From positions 1 to 47,896 of the forward strand of contig NW_020170643.1 of the NCBI RefSeq assembly GCF_000524195.1: 47,896 nucleotides of DNA. Reading direction: 5' to 3'. This DNA is from Echinococcus granulosus (lineage: Eukaryota; Platyhelminthes; Cestoda; Cyclophyllidea; Taeniidae). Shown here piece after piece: positions 23,762 to 35,665 of this stretch. The position numbers and the translations under genes are program-made. Positions within the stretch are counted from its first letter, which is position 1, and each line of letters starts with the position of its first letter. Under the pieces are notes generated by a model that was not told the DNA's origin, searched no databases, and saw nothing but the letters and a program-made list of their open reading frames with translations.

Positions 23762-26337
23762 AGTAGGCAGCTATACAGGCGATAATCTGCTGCTGCATTT
23801 AATGAATTCTGGCCAGACTTTGCTGTTAAATTGACAAGACATAGTGAAGTGTTGCAGTTTCTGGTTGAAATTATTTGTCGTAGGCCTCATTTCTCAGACA
23901 AAGTAGAAAATCACTGGTTAATGGTCACCAGGTGCCACAGTAACAGAAATAAACATGATCACCTCTTACCATTGTCGAATCAACGCTGCTTTTTAAAAGG
24001 AACCACTGGGACTATGGGAAAAGAGTCATGGTCTTATTTCTATTTTGGAAGAAAACTGGTCCAAATAGTTGTATGACAGTTATGCTGAGGCAAGTTTTGC
24101 ACATACGAGTTGCCCATTGCCACCAATAATTAACGGAACATTCATGGCATTCCTGTAGAGGCCTGCTGCTAAATGCAGACGGGATAGTTAGGACGGCAAA
24201 CAATATTTTTGGTGGAAGTATTTTGCCATGCAACACTGAGACAAGCGTTACTTTAAAACCCTATTAACTTTTGAACAATACCTTAGGTTTTACCGTCATT
24301 AAGTTTGCAAGGTAGAGATAATGAAGACAAGTTAAAAGCCAAGAGATTTTACTGTTTCAAGGTCAATAAGTGCAGACATTAATTTAAAACTGAATAAATA
24401 GCTCAGGTTACGTTATTTTGCCATACTGTGTACACCTCTCACCCACTGTGCTTTAAATTTTATCAAATTTAAATGAAACGCTTTTACACTTAATACCCTA
24501 TCTTAGTGATTTAGCATAGCTCTGAATTCTGAGTTTTTGAATGTAGAAGTTGCGGACGAAAGTTGATTGTCTAACAGCTTGGATCAAATTCCAACTCACT
24601 CGGGTAACATTTTCGAGACTAAACTTATTTTGCCCCTCGAAAATCGTCCGTTAGAATAAAACGAAATAATGAGCAAAATTTGTGTATTTTGAACTACGAC
24701 TTCAGCGATTACTCGGGGATTTCAGCACAGTAATTGCTAATAAGTAGTTGGGCATGCATAGGTGTTAAGGGCGTGGTAGAGATGTGATTGAACCTGTTTT
24801 GCTTGGAGATGCGCAAATTATCAGCATTTTAGACACCTTTTTGGTGAGGAAATAGCAAGTAGAAGCGCTAGCTTTGTTTTTAAAACATTTGTAGTTACGG
24901 TGTTATTAATCATTTTTTGCCACATACACGGTTTGGTTTGGATTTTAAATATACACTCTTTTCACAGTTTTACACTTTTTTCATGAAATGTGCACTTTTA
25001 CTAAAGTAACGAGATTTTATCCAATTTTTAGGTGTTTGTTATGCAGCGATTCTCTCAATTACCACAGCGGCGCTGCATAAGGGTGGCAATTTACATAAAA
25101 TAACAAAAATAAGCACAAAATTCTGGAAAGTGCCATATTCAAAAACAAACTAATATGCTTTATTTGCCTGGGTGACAAGGGATTTACTTATTTCATTCAA
25201 TGATGTAACTGTTTAACTACCTTGGTTGCAGCGGCAAACTGTGTATCAGCCAGCACGTCAACTTAATGAAATTTGAAAGTACTCTGGGCAAGATGTTTGA
25301 GATCACTGATGGATTGATACCATGGCTGGGTGGGGTCAATTTTCATCCTTCTGTTTGGTATCTTCACAGATTTACTCATCTGCAGCAGCTGTACTCATTT
25401 TTTATTAAATTTTATTCTTTGGCTGCAGAAATAAGGATGGTTGTACATTTTGATCGGATTCGCTTGCGACTGCTACCAATATGACGTGCTGAGGCCTCAC
25501 GAAAGTCGTAATAAGGCTAAGTATTATAAAAAAGAATCGCATTACTCCAACGTAGAAAAGAGGTGGAAGGCTTTCAGCTCTTCTCAAAACTCATGCCGCG
25601 GTGATTAGAGGCTCCCCAGCCGGGGCAATTCAATACACAGTAGAACGGAATCTCAAATCACCACATTAATACGTCTCATCTAAGAACGCAGGCTACCACC
25701 TAGAGTTTGGGCCTCTTTAGAATATTGATGAGATTGGAAATAAATACTAATTTTTTCTCGGCCGTCTGGTAAAGGTGAGTTTCCTTTTACAAGTTTTGGG
25801 TAATTCCCTACATTTTAAAATTATTATTTTAGTATAGGGATTATTAAAACTGTCAAGAATTTAATGGTACTTTAATGGAATTACTTTGCATCTTACTGCT
25901 TCAACTAACCCTTTAAAGTCAGGAAGTACTCCGTAGTGTTAATGATATTTTACATAAAATGGTCTGTTTAAGGAGCTCTAATAGGTTATGTGACTTTTTA
26001 AGTAATGGGGAAAAGATTGAAGCATTCGTTACTATTCAAAGAGGTATTCAACAACATGATCCACATTTACTCACTTTTGGGGTGCTTTTAATTGTTGATT
26101 AATAATTGAAGCCAAGGACATCCGATCTGCGAAATTCAGTAGCAGATGCTGGTCTCATTCAAGTAGTACCAGTCTCGTCACTATTACTGCTCTTGCTCCA
26201 ACATTGGTTTGTAACTGTGTTTCTTTTATTTGCAACATTTCAATCTTATAGACTATTATTGTCACAAGAGTGTTGATATTTTTCAGTCATAAAACACAGT
26301 TGGACCTATAAACGCTTGGAACGGGAATTGATCCGCT

Positions 26338-26343
26338 TTTATT
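26338..26343 (-). terminator. poly(A) signal AATAAA, copy 1
   Basis: Minus-strand AATAAA lies 22 nt beyond the stop codon of the exon at 26365-26470 (+ strand TTTATT). Such close spacing supports that exon as a true 3' end. Confidence 0.5.
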
Positions 26344-26364
26344 ATACCCACTTTGAAGATTTGA

Positions 26365-29300
26365 TCAGTGCCAACTGTAGTCAAACGGCTTCTCAATGAC
26401 TGTCACACCAGTGAAGCACACTCCCTTCTGGACCTCGATCTTCACCATGTTGGGCTTCTTCCAAATCTTTCTGTTTAATTGCTTGAAACGCGCAAACTAA
26501 TTTGTGTTCTATGTCCTCCTACTTTAATTAAACAGAACTTCGGGAAACACTGAATCTGTGTAGCATTTTTATTTATTCAGTATGAGCAAAGAAGACAATA
26601 CCAAAATTTTTAAAATTTTAGGTACAAAGCTACGATATGAATTATGTTTCTGTGTAAAACCGTACGTACTATTTAACTTCAACATTTAGGTGCTCCCAAC
26701 TGCTAAGCTTGGCCGTAACTTCTTTCAGCAAACATTGCATTTGGTTACTTAGCAGGAAGTTAACAAGCCTCACTAAAAGTAAATACTGTCAGCCGCAAGA
26801 GATTTTATGACACCTCGGGTTTTTCCTAAAGTTGTAATACCCCATGACGTTAAAAAGGTGGATTTATCAAAGACCTAGCTTAATTCCCTGCCCAATTAAG
26901 ACAAGTCTTGATCTGTTTCACTTTCTAGCCCAGCTAATTATATGACGTTGTCTTAATAACTGTACAGCTCCATTCATGATGTTGGTTGCATTAGTTAGCA
27001 AAAAACCGAGCAAAAATGGCTCAAATACATGTAGGTATTATTTAGTTTTGAGTTTAGACGCTTTCAATGAAAGCAACTGTGTTATCGCAGCAAATGTACG
27101 ACTAAAACAAATTATTTGTGCTGCGAGAATTCGACATTTCTTATGCAGTTGATAACACAACATTTTTGTCACTTGACATAGCCATATTGTTAGAGCGCTG
27201 TTTGAATCAGATGTAGGCTTATGATAGTTTCCCATTCTACTGTGCTTATAAAAAATAAGTCTCACATCTTTTTACCTTTATTTTCGATACCATATATATT
27301 AGCCATGGACACAAGTGGCATATTATGATAAATTAATTAATTTCAGCTACTGTAGCCCACTTGGGATAAGTGAATATGAAGTGTTAGTTTTTTAGTCTTT
27401 CTAAATGCTATATCGGCCTATGACACCAGTTTAGGACTCTCTTCTGTATAGCGAAGACTTCTACTTCTAATGCTCCGTAAAGAAAATTTGATTAAAATCA
27501 AATTTTGGTGGAATCATTGTTTCCTTGGTTCATTTTATTCAAACTTGTGCACAAAAACTAAGTTGTTATCTGCATGGCGAAAGGTAGATAATTATCGAAG
27601 ACAATAAATTTCTATTTTAATATCTACTGTCTCCCATCCAAATTGGTGACACGTTGCTAGACCATTGCATGACCTTAAATACACTTAAAATATCCCATTC
27701 CCTTACCAAGCAGTAATGCATTCATCTTGTGCCAACATTGCTATCCACGTAACCGAGAATTTCACCTGTCGGCTCCTCAAACACACGGTAAAGTATCAAA
27801 GCCGTCTATTTACACAGCAATGCCAACATGTACTATAAAAGCCAGGGATAACAAATACATAAACAGTTGAAAAGAAGCAGGTATGGCTTACTCCAATCTG
27901 CCTATCCTAGTAGGTTTGCTCATTCTCGTGGTGCGTGGATCGGCCCAACAAAGCAGACCTCGTTTCTGTTATTGCTGTTGCTGTGAAAAACCACCTGATC
28001 TGCCTATACCAAAACCGAAGCTACAGCCCGTGCAGGTGCCTATCAAACCCACCATTCCCTTTCCAATCCCCCTCCCCCCCCCACCCTCCCCCTCCCTCCT
28101 CCTCCTCCTCCTCCGCCTCCGCCTCCGCCTCCACCTCGATCTCCTTACCCTCATCTACCAGTGGTGGTGACCACTTTCAAACAGTGCCTATATATGTGCC
28201 ATCTCGAGCCCGGATGCCTACCACGTTGTCGGGCTCAATTTAAAGATAAATGAGCCCATACCGTCATCTCCACAGATGCTTGCGCCAATCGCAATGGTAT
28301 CTGCTCTTTCTCATGAATGAGGAAGATATGTGAGACTCCCTTTATTAGCATTCTTATCTATTAGTAATTGAGTGCTTATCTTTCTGCTTTTACTTTCATT
28401 TAAGGGGATTTTCCATGAAACATTTAATGGCGCGGAGGAAAACTTACGAAGTTATTGATTGAGGGCAGGGGATTTTGGTACGCTGGAATATAACTGATCT
28501 AGAATGTATACATAAAAATACAAATAGAAGGCAATATTTAAATGATTGGAATGATCGCATAAAATGGAAGGCTGATACAGTATATCTGTCTTTAAAAAGG
28601 GCTAAAAAAACAGAAGCACTTAATATAAGTTAATATTTTCAACAATTTCTTACCTAAAAGTATACTATGTTGGTATTTTGGACTGACCGAGTACTTAAAA
28701 CTCTCAGTAAAAAAAAAAGGACTCTGACAAGGCAAGAGCTATTCAAGCATACAGGCTATAATTTAAGACTAATAATGAATAGTTAATATTTTGGCTAGAC
28801 CTTTGAATGCATGATTACGAGGGTGTATTCATACAACGAAACCTCACGTTCACATTAGCTTTGTCAGGATGTCTATAGCCTGTTCAGGAAATACAAGTGC
28901 CAAAGTGCAGTTAAATTGTTTAAGCTAGTATTTTATAGGCTTTAAGCAGGAAAATATTTATTCGCATATTTGAAGAAAATGTTCCATTGATTTCGAATAG
29001 TGTTGCCTCTAACGGAGTTTGAAGAAGGTTGAACCCGAATTCGATTTAGTCGCCTGCAGCCGCCTCCTAATTTAAAACATTGAAATATATTATGTTACTA
29101 AGTAAAGTGCTAAATTTGCTAATTATCTCTAATAATAGTCCATGTGTAGCCTTTTGCCGCAGAATAATTCAATGATTATGATACTAATAAACCATTTATA
29201 AAGCATGCTTTATGGCATTCAACATGATTCTGGTGCATATTTGGAGCGAACAATGACACTGACCAAAGAACGAGATTTTATTTCACAAATACAAGAAAAT

Positions 29301-32300
29301 TACGGTGATCATGTACCTAGATATATGATATTCCTACAACTACGAGGTACTGACGTCAAGTCATGAGCTGAATGCCTAGCTTTTGACTCAAATCTTAATT
29401 TAAGGCTTGTGTTTGTCTTAGAGACAAAGCACGCGAAGAGTGGCCTTACCAAAGGGAAGAATTTTCTTAGTCTAACTTGGGTGCAAAGAAATTTAAATGC
29501 TTCTTCTATTACGACCGAATCCCTTAAAGAATTATGTAGACAGAGAGCGCTAACATCCCAAGTTCGTGCTATTAATGCTTTAAAGGACTGTGAAGGTCCA
29601 AATCATCCCATCATTTCATATCTGTTCTTTGCCTCATTAACTATTAGGCTTATTCACTTAAAAAAATAGGGCTAAACTCTTTAACAAAAAATATTTGGCC
29701 AAAATAAACCATCCAAAAGTCGCCCCTTGCTCGTAAATCATTACCACAGCAACTAATTGTATTTCAAAATTATTCGCAAAGTACAAAGGAGTAGTGAGAG
29801 TAAAATAAGGGATTCTTCAAAGCTAATGTGAGTGCATAGAGGATTTACCATTATCTGTAATGGAATTCCTCCAATTTAATTAACACATTATTTGGATTTG
29901 GCTTGTGAGACGAGCGATTCGAAGGGATGGGCATAATTGCCTTTATAATCACTACCTTCATGATTAATCTCCCTGAAGTCTTATTTGCTCTATAATTAAT
30001 GCAAAAAGCCAAATCACCGGGTTTGCAGCAAAAATGCGTATCTCCTTCTAGATGCCTAAAGTCAGTTAAAGGTGAAGCAACATCGTCACAATCGGCAAAA
30101 AGCACTGGAGTGGAAAAATGGGATCCGAAAAAAGAGGTAGACCAAATAAGACTGAGCCTATTTGATAAGAGTGAGTAAAGGAAGTGTTGGCTTTCGCCAT
30201 TTTCTGAGCGGACTTTTCATAGACTCTAATGGCTATCACAGCATTAACGTCTCAGCTATGGCTCTTAAATCCAAGAGAGAAAGAAGAGGTAGAAGAACTG
30301 AGCTAGCTTTGACCCAGTACCTCGGCAGTACTTGAATCGATGGCTTAGTTCTTAGCTTGATATAAGCAAATGTTTAACTTATTTTTAAGTATAGTCACTT
30401 TAATGCTTGTGGTAGTGGTAGTAGTGGTAGTGAAGCTCACTGATAGGTAAATAGATGAGCAGACAGAGGTACATGTGTAAGCCTTTAGGCTAAAACTAAA
30501 ATAAAGTTTTCTTTCTGTTAGTCACGAACCGTGATTTTCCAAAGACAAATTCTCCTTCTGCAAGTTAGGTTTGATTGTATTTTACTCCATAATTGTGCCA
30601 GCACTCCGTACATTAGACTATTTACCCACGTTTTCTTTGTAGTGGTTTTTACGATTTCAAAGACTTATAAAAGCACATTTTACTGGTGTTTGCAGCCACT
30701 ACCTAAATACATATCTAAGTGAGCGCCTTTCGTTTGCCTTAGGATGCTAATTTGCTCAAATTGACATGAACGTTTGACAATGTGGACAGGGCAAGGAATG
30801 AGATGGCGGTTAATGAGTGGCCTTTTAGTCCACTCTGGCGAGGGCAAGCAGATAGTCGGGTACAAGAATAACTAGGACAGGAATAACTCGTAACTCCGAC
30901 AGTTTCCATGGCAAACTAGGCAATTCTGTTACTATGGGTAAGTTTCTCATTGCACTAATGCTGGTTTATGAATTTGCCCTAAATATGGATACCTATTGAA
31001 CAGAATTACGACAACGATTAAATTTTAGCAGAGGACGTGGGTGACGTTATAAATATGGTGGGCCTATAACGATCCTCTTCATATTATCATTAATGATGAA
31101 CCCATATTTAAGTAACCGATATCCCTCTCAAATATGTTCCATGCTTATCCAGAAACCCTTTGTTAATAAGAATGCATTCACTCAATTATATCAATCATAA
31201 TATTTACTGCGGAACAAGTAGAAAATTTTAAGAATTAAATCTTGAAATTACCTAGGCCTTTCAGACTATCGTCCGCTTTCGTCCTTCCATTAGCGTAGGT
31301 TTGCATGCAGTCAAGTAAGCTTTTAAAATCGCTTTCACAGTTGATTTTGTAGATTATAAAGGGAAGATGCAAATGTACAACGATAATAGTCCAGGGTCAT
31401 AAAGCCAATTTTTTGATGCAAAATAAGACCGTCATACAATGCAAAATAACACGATTAGATTCCAGGATACTAAATAAGTAGCATTTACTATTTTTGCTTT
31501 TGACTTCTCGCAATAAGTCTCCACTTTATCATGGATTGATGCACAACACTAAAAGTATTTTATAAATAGTTGAATAGCTCAGAAGCGATTTTCGTCTTAA
31601 GCACTAACTTCTTCCATTTTCTAGCTAAGTTTATTTTTCCTAGTATAACGGCCACAAATATGTGCGTCTAACTTGAGAAATCTACTTAACAATTAGTAAC
31701 TGGTTATTTCGAGAGCAAAAGTAGGTTGCAGACATCCTTTGACTAAGGACTGAACGCTTTTAATAAGTCTTGTAGGCAAACGTTACGCAAAACACCGCCT
31801 ATTCTACTGCCATGCTACTTATTCACGGATGACCTGGTAAAAAGGCCGTAGCCCTAAAAATTCACAGATTCCAAGTCCAATCGAATAAAGTAGAATTTTA
31901 GCTGGAACCAAAAAATATGTCGTAAGGGATGATTTAAAGAAACGGTGGGAGAAGTCGAAGTGTGTTGGCAACGGTGATAAACTTTTCGAACTTTTATCAT
32001 TACGTTAGAAAGATTATCAGCAAAAATTGCCCCCCCCCCCTTAATGAAAAGAATTATGACAATATTTATGTGCAAGATTCTTATTTTCAAGCAGGTGGGT
32101 TAGCAGAGCAGCTGTCATATACACTGGTGAAAGTGATATTTAGCCAACTGCTAATTTGTATTTGGCATAACTTCCATCTAAAAGAATTACAAGCGGAATC
32201 TACTTTCCGCACAGGTGAACCCGATTTTTTAAGAAAGCGAAAGCCTTTCCGGCTCTGAATACTCTTCTTGGATCAATGAACGGCGCCATATTTCCTCTCA

Positions 32301-35300
32301 GTGATATTTTATCTCGCAGTTATGCAAGACAATTAATATCCCACTGAAAATAATTCTGTTTTGATGATAGTACTTAAATACAAAATTAACTACTTATTTT
32401 CCCTAGATAGTTTGTGATTATTTAGCTCTACAATGTCGCATATTTGAATTTAAGCCTTTACTGACCAAAATATCAGCTGAATGGGCTCAGTACTTCGCAA
32501 ATTTAATACAAATTCTTTTTGACGTACTAAATAAAGCTCTTTGGTACAGGCAAGTACAATTTTTTTGCTCTGACTTCTACCATTTTTACTGTTAAATGAC
32601 TCAGATTCCGATGGCATCTGCAGAAGCTGAAACAAATACGATTTTTCTGCAGGCTTTAATAGCGCAACACTGTAATGCTCGGATCACAAAGAGCGAGATG
32701 CAAGGTACAAACTGATCGCACGAAATCCGCTCAGAGTCCATCATAAAAGTGAACTAGCTTTAGTGATGTGATTATCAGCCCATAATGTGTAGGAGTTTTA
32801 GCAATTTTACGAACTTTTTCCATCCCTCCGATTGAAATAACGCAGTAGTTTTAAGTAAAGGGCACACAACTGATCAATACACTGAGTTTATGTAGCATTT
32901 CGGTATTTATCAGTTTTCTTTTCACATTTTCAAGTTGTTTTAACGATAGGGAATTTTAGAGGAGAAAATTGGCTGCAGATTCTATTAAAAGTTGACAAAT
33001 CTGTCCGGTGATTTTGAATGGAAAAAGGACATCAGTTAATTGGAGCACCATAAAAGTTTATTAATGCTTAACTTCTCCTTGCAAAGGCAAAATTATAAGT
33101 ATTAAAAGCACCAGCATCCAAATGCTAGTTTATTTGCCTCAAAGAAGCAAATCGACTCACGTACAATTTGCTTACGAAGTTGACTGAATCCTACCTCAGT
33201 ATGTGGTAATTACGTGGAGATACTGATTTGTCTACCACCGGTTAATAATTTGGCGAGGATCTTTCTTTTATTAACATTATCTAATTAGCCTTTAAACGAG
33301 AGTTGTCTTCTTATTTTAAGTGAGAATCGCAGTACCCCTTTCAGTTTCCATTGCTTCATCTGCATGTAAGGTGATTGCTTGTACTAAGGTGCTAATAAAA
33401 ATCCACTCCTTGTTTGGCCACTGAACAGCAAAGCTATTCGCTGTTCAACAACTTCATGTAACTGCTGAACATTTTTATTGAAGGCCTCCCTGGAGCATTT
33501 CTTTAGTAGTTAACTTATGTGTCTGAAGCAAATAATTTTGCCGTAAATGTCACAACTATAAACAGTCGGCATTATGCCCAATAATTCCTGCCTCAAGCTC
33601 TCTTAATGCCTACATCGGCAAGACAAAAGTAAATGCTATTCTGTGGCATGCGTACGTAGACTAATCCACTCCTAGATGAACAATCAGAGGATGAACTAAA
33701 AAAGAAGCATTAAACATTTAACGGTGACTTTTCAGAACCAAAAATTGAAATTACTAACTAAAACCACTGAGTGTAAGTCGAATAACACTGTGGTTTTAAA
33801 GAATTGGGATTTAAAAAGTATTTTAATAGTGCTAACTTAAATGTGATTAGCAAATATATTTCTAGCTAATCCGCATGTATACCTATTCAACGTCATTCTT
33901 GAAATGCAAAGAAGCCCTTTTACCTGTTAACCTGAAAGGAACATTGAGAAAAATTTTGAAATTTCAGTTCAATTACCATGGGATTGGGTGCTTAAGCGAA
34001 GAAAAATTGCAAAAATTTTGTGAAATTTAGGAAGGAACTGCGGCATCAGTGGTATGCATACTTCTCACCTGTGTAAAATATGCTAATTTAAAGTGGCATC
34101 GCATGGACATGTTCATTGCAAATTTTACTTTTGATGTTGAAACACATAGAGGTGCTTTGCTACACGGCTGGATAAGATTTAAAATAGGAATTACAATTTA
34201 AGCCCGTATAATAAATTAAATCAATGAGATTAAAATTCTTTCCCAGCGGGCACTTGCCTGCCCAGTTGCGTGCGTGGTCTAATGTAAAAGGAATGTTTTC
34301 CGTGGTCTGAACTGCCACAAATCTACTAAGTGGGCCGTGAAACAACAGATGATTCGGCGTTCCTTTTTACTTAAGGCGCAATTTTACATCATGTTATCCC
34401 CATTTTTAGAAAACTAGCGTAGCTTTTATTGAGGTCTGTTAATGTTTTTGCACTCATTCAGAATACTGCTAAATATATTCAACCCATACTTCTAGTAAAA
34501 TAATGAACTTCTCACCTGTAAAATGGTCACTACACTCTCCATATCAACTAAAATAATTTGATATGAAGAGGGGTGTATTCCTTTTGGCACTGCTTCACCC
34601 CCATCTAGAATAAGTAGTTTTTTAAGCCATAAGGTTATTATGTAATGCATCCGTTGTTCTCCCCTTCTGCCCATAACTTTAGGCTTCTGCATCGGAAACA
34701 TACCATGCGTTATGGCAATGAGAGGTTGCACGAAAGAGCAGTCCGTCTACTCACCGGGGATCGGTGACGACTTCCCAGTCACTAGGCTCGTCCATACCGC
34801 CCGCTTGCGATCAAAAAGGGCTAATCTAACAAACGTGTACTGCAATAAGGCTTTATTAGGAGAAAGATTAAACTTCTGGACTTTAATAAATTAAATAATT
34901 GATCTTTGAGTTGTAGTAGTTATTTACCAGGGTGCTATCTGTAGTGTTCATCCCTGAATACTAGTTAAACTACGAGATGAAGAATTAAACTGTTAAAACA
35001 CCTACGTATGTAAACAATGGCATGGCACCTCTTCCCACGCACATGGATATTCCAAGCAATTTATGTAAGGTAAACGTCAATCTATTTTTGGTCCAAAGTT
35101 CCATTTGATGGGTAGGTGGAGGGGCGGTGCTTTCTCAAATAAAACAAAGGACTACATATTTTTACCTTCAAAATGACTGCTTTTTCCATACTTTGGAAAA
35201 TTACTATTTTATGCATTAATTGTGGGTCATAACACACTTTCCTTTGTAAAATAATGTAATAATTTAAATACCACGAGTTTTACGCGACATATTGCAGTTG

Positions 35301-35665
35301 GAGTGTGGTGACAATCAAAATCAGGTGTAGCTAGTGCCTTTCAAACCCAACTGATAACAGTTAGGATGAGGTGAGTCAAAGACGAATAATGTATGAAATT
35401 CCTAACAAAGTGTAGATAATCGGGGGAAGATGCTTTGGTTTGTGTGCATTGCCCTTGTGTATTGACTTCGTACACAACGTAAACTTACACATGACAACTC
35501 GTGAATAGATATGTAATGTCAGAAGTGGAAAATGTAGGCTGTTCATAGGCCAATATATCAGATCTGCAGTTCTTGTCAAAATGAAAGCCAAATGCATTGA
35601 CCTGATCTTGCGCAGAGGCGTATTTAAGGAAATTCCAGCCCTTTTTATTTTCAGATGCAGTCATC
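26365..35665 (-). CDS. unrecognised multi-exon gene, copy 1 (partial)
   Basis: Exon-like segments with good splice sites, all on the minus strand. 35489-35665 (contains WNFLKYASAQDQVNAFGFHF), 34755-34839 (FVRLALFDRKRAVWTSLVTG), 34516-34604 (GGEAVPKGIHPSSYQIILVD), 34258-34322 (ICGSSDHGKHSFYIRPRTQLG shortened by its donor), 33563-33609 (LRELEAGIIGHNADC), 33422-33464 with a 38-bp intron to 33336-33383 (LHEVVEQRIALLF / QAITLHADEAMETERG), 32462-32626 (KIVLACTKELYLVRQKEF, acceptor TTTGTTTCAG), 29956-30104 (FRHLEGDTHFCCKPGDLAF), 29450-29568 (TWDVSALCLHNSLRDSVV) and terminal 26365-26470 (KPNMVKIEVQKGVCFTGVTV, ending DYSWH, stop). Several neighbours are phase-compatible, others are not, so exons are missing and more than one gene is possible. 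The beta-strand pattern suggests a propeller-type protein. DQVNxxGFHF recalls a stretch of BBS9, but flanking similarity is weak. The 5' end is not found inside the unit. Confidence 0.4.
27834..27840 (+). promoter_or_regulatory. TATA box, secreted Pro-rich gene, copy 1
   Basis: TATAAAA in the context TACTATAAAAGCCAGGG, 43-49 bp before the ATG at 27883. A start of transcription about 30 bp downstream would leave a 5' UTR of roughly 20 nt. Canonical TATA boxes are otherwise not obvious in this window. Confidence 0.6.
27883..28253 (+). CDS. secreted Cys-cluster, proline-rich protein, copy 1
   Basis: Single exon behind a TATA box. Residues 1-21 form a classic signal peptide (PILVGLLILVV core, likely cut after GSA). 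Next comes a striking FCYCCCCEKPP cluster (residues 28-38, five Cys), then alternating Pro/Lys/Val (PIPKPKLQPVQVPIKP). In the assembled frame the protein runs into poly-Leu/Arg-Leu and stops at 28170 (95 aa). One frame over (codons starting at 28101), the same CTC/CCG tract encodes poly-Pro, then SPYPHLP, VVVTTFKQCLYMCHLEPGC and a basic end with a fourth Cys before TGA at 28251. That continuation fits the upstream Pro-rich style, so the gene is probably about 123 aa with a 1-base loss in the poly-C tract at 28068-28082. I recognise no family. It could be a structural, tegumental, eggshell or other secreted product. The overlapping frame starting 27935 is judged a shadow. Confidence 0.65.
28068..28138 (+). 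repeat. poly-C tract and CTC/CCG triplet run, copy 1
   Basis: C5-T-C9 (28068-28082), then C-rich sequence and an array of CTC/CCG-type triplets to about 28138, all inside the secreted protein gene. It is a prime site for polymerase slippage and homopolymer miscalls, and it sits exactly where the protein frame breaks. Confidence 0.85.
30408..30433 (+). repeat. GGTAGT microsatellite, copy 1
   Basis: Short imperfect run TGTGGTAGTGGTAGTAGTGG and following bases. It is located in non-coding sequence between exon candidates. Copy 2 has it at 41976-42001. Confidence 0.7.
32030..32040 (+). repeat. C11 homopolymer, copy 1
   Basis: Eleven consecutive C in an AT-rich context. Copy 2 has exactly eleven as well (43598-43608), which is informative about how the two copies arose. 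Confidence 0.95.

Larger units (their letters stand above)
18331..24760. other. gene-poor interval with scattered exon candidates
   Basis: Mostly AT-rich and non-coding, apart from the two exon candidates listed separately. A patch at about 21840-23110 is GC-richer and has overlapping frames on both strands (for example 22013-22348 minus) without recognisable domains. It may be a decayed mobile element, but no terminal repeats were found. Confidence 0.35.

Noticed and set aside
25232..25276. Short plus-strand terminal exon after GGTTGCAG, encoding RQTVYQPARQLNEI then stop
   Set aside because: Only 14 codons, with a weak polypyrimidine tract and no upstream exon found. Possible, but below the standard for a feature.
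27935..28243. Second plus-strand frame (Ser-rich end) in the secreted protein locus, and the Arg-rich antisense frame
   Set aside because: Both are by-products of the CTC/CCG triplet run. Neither has a signal peptide or the Cys pattern, and the TATA box and start context fit the ATG at 27883.
29409..29669. Plus-strand frame of 86 codons (and its copy at 40977)
   Set aside because: It has no proper ATG context or splice support. The opposite strand offers a better exon (29450-29568) with a GTAAGG donor.
30680..30865. Minus-strand frame with a CTTGCCCTCGCCAG acceptor
   Set aside because: The acceptor is attractive, but the donor is weak and the translation is not clearly protein-like, so it was left out of the exon list.
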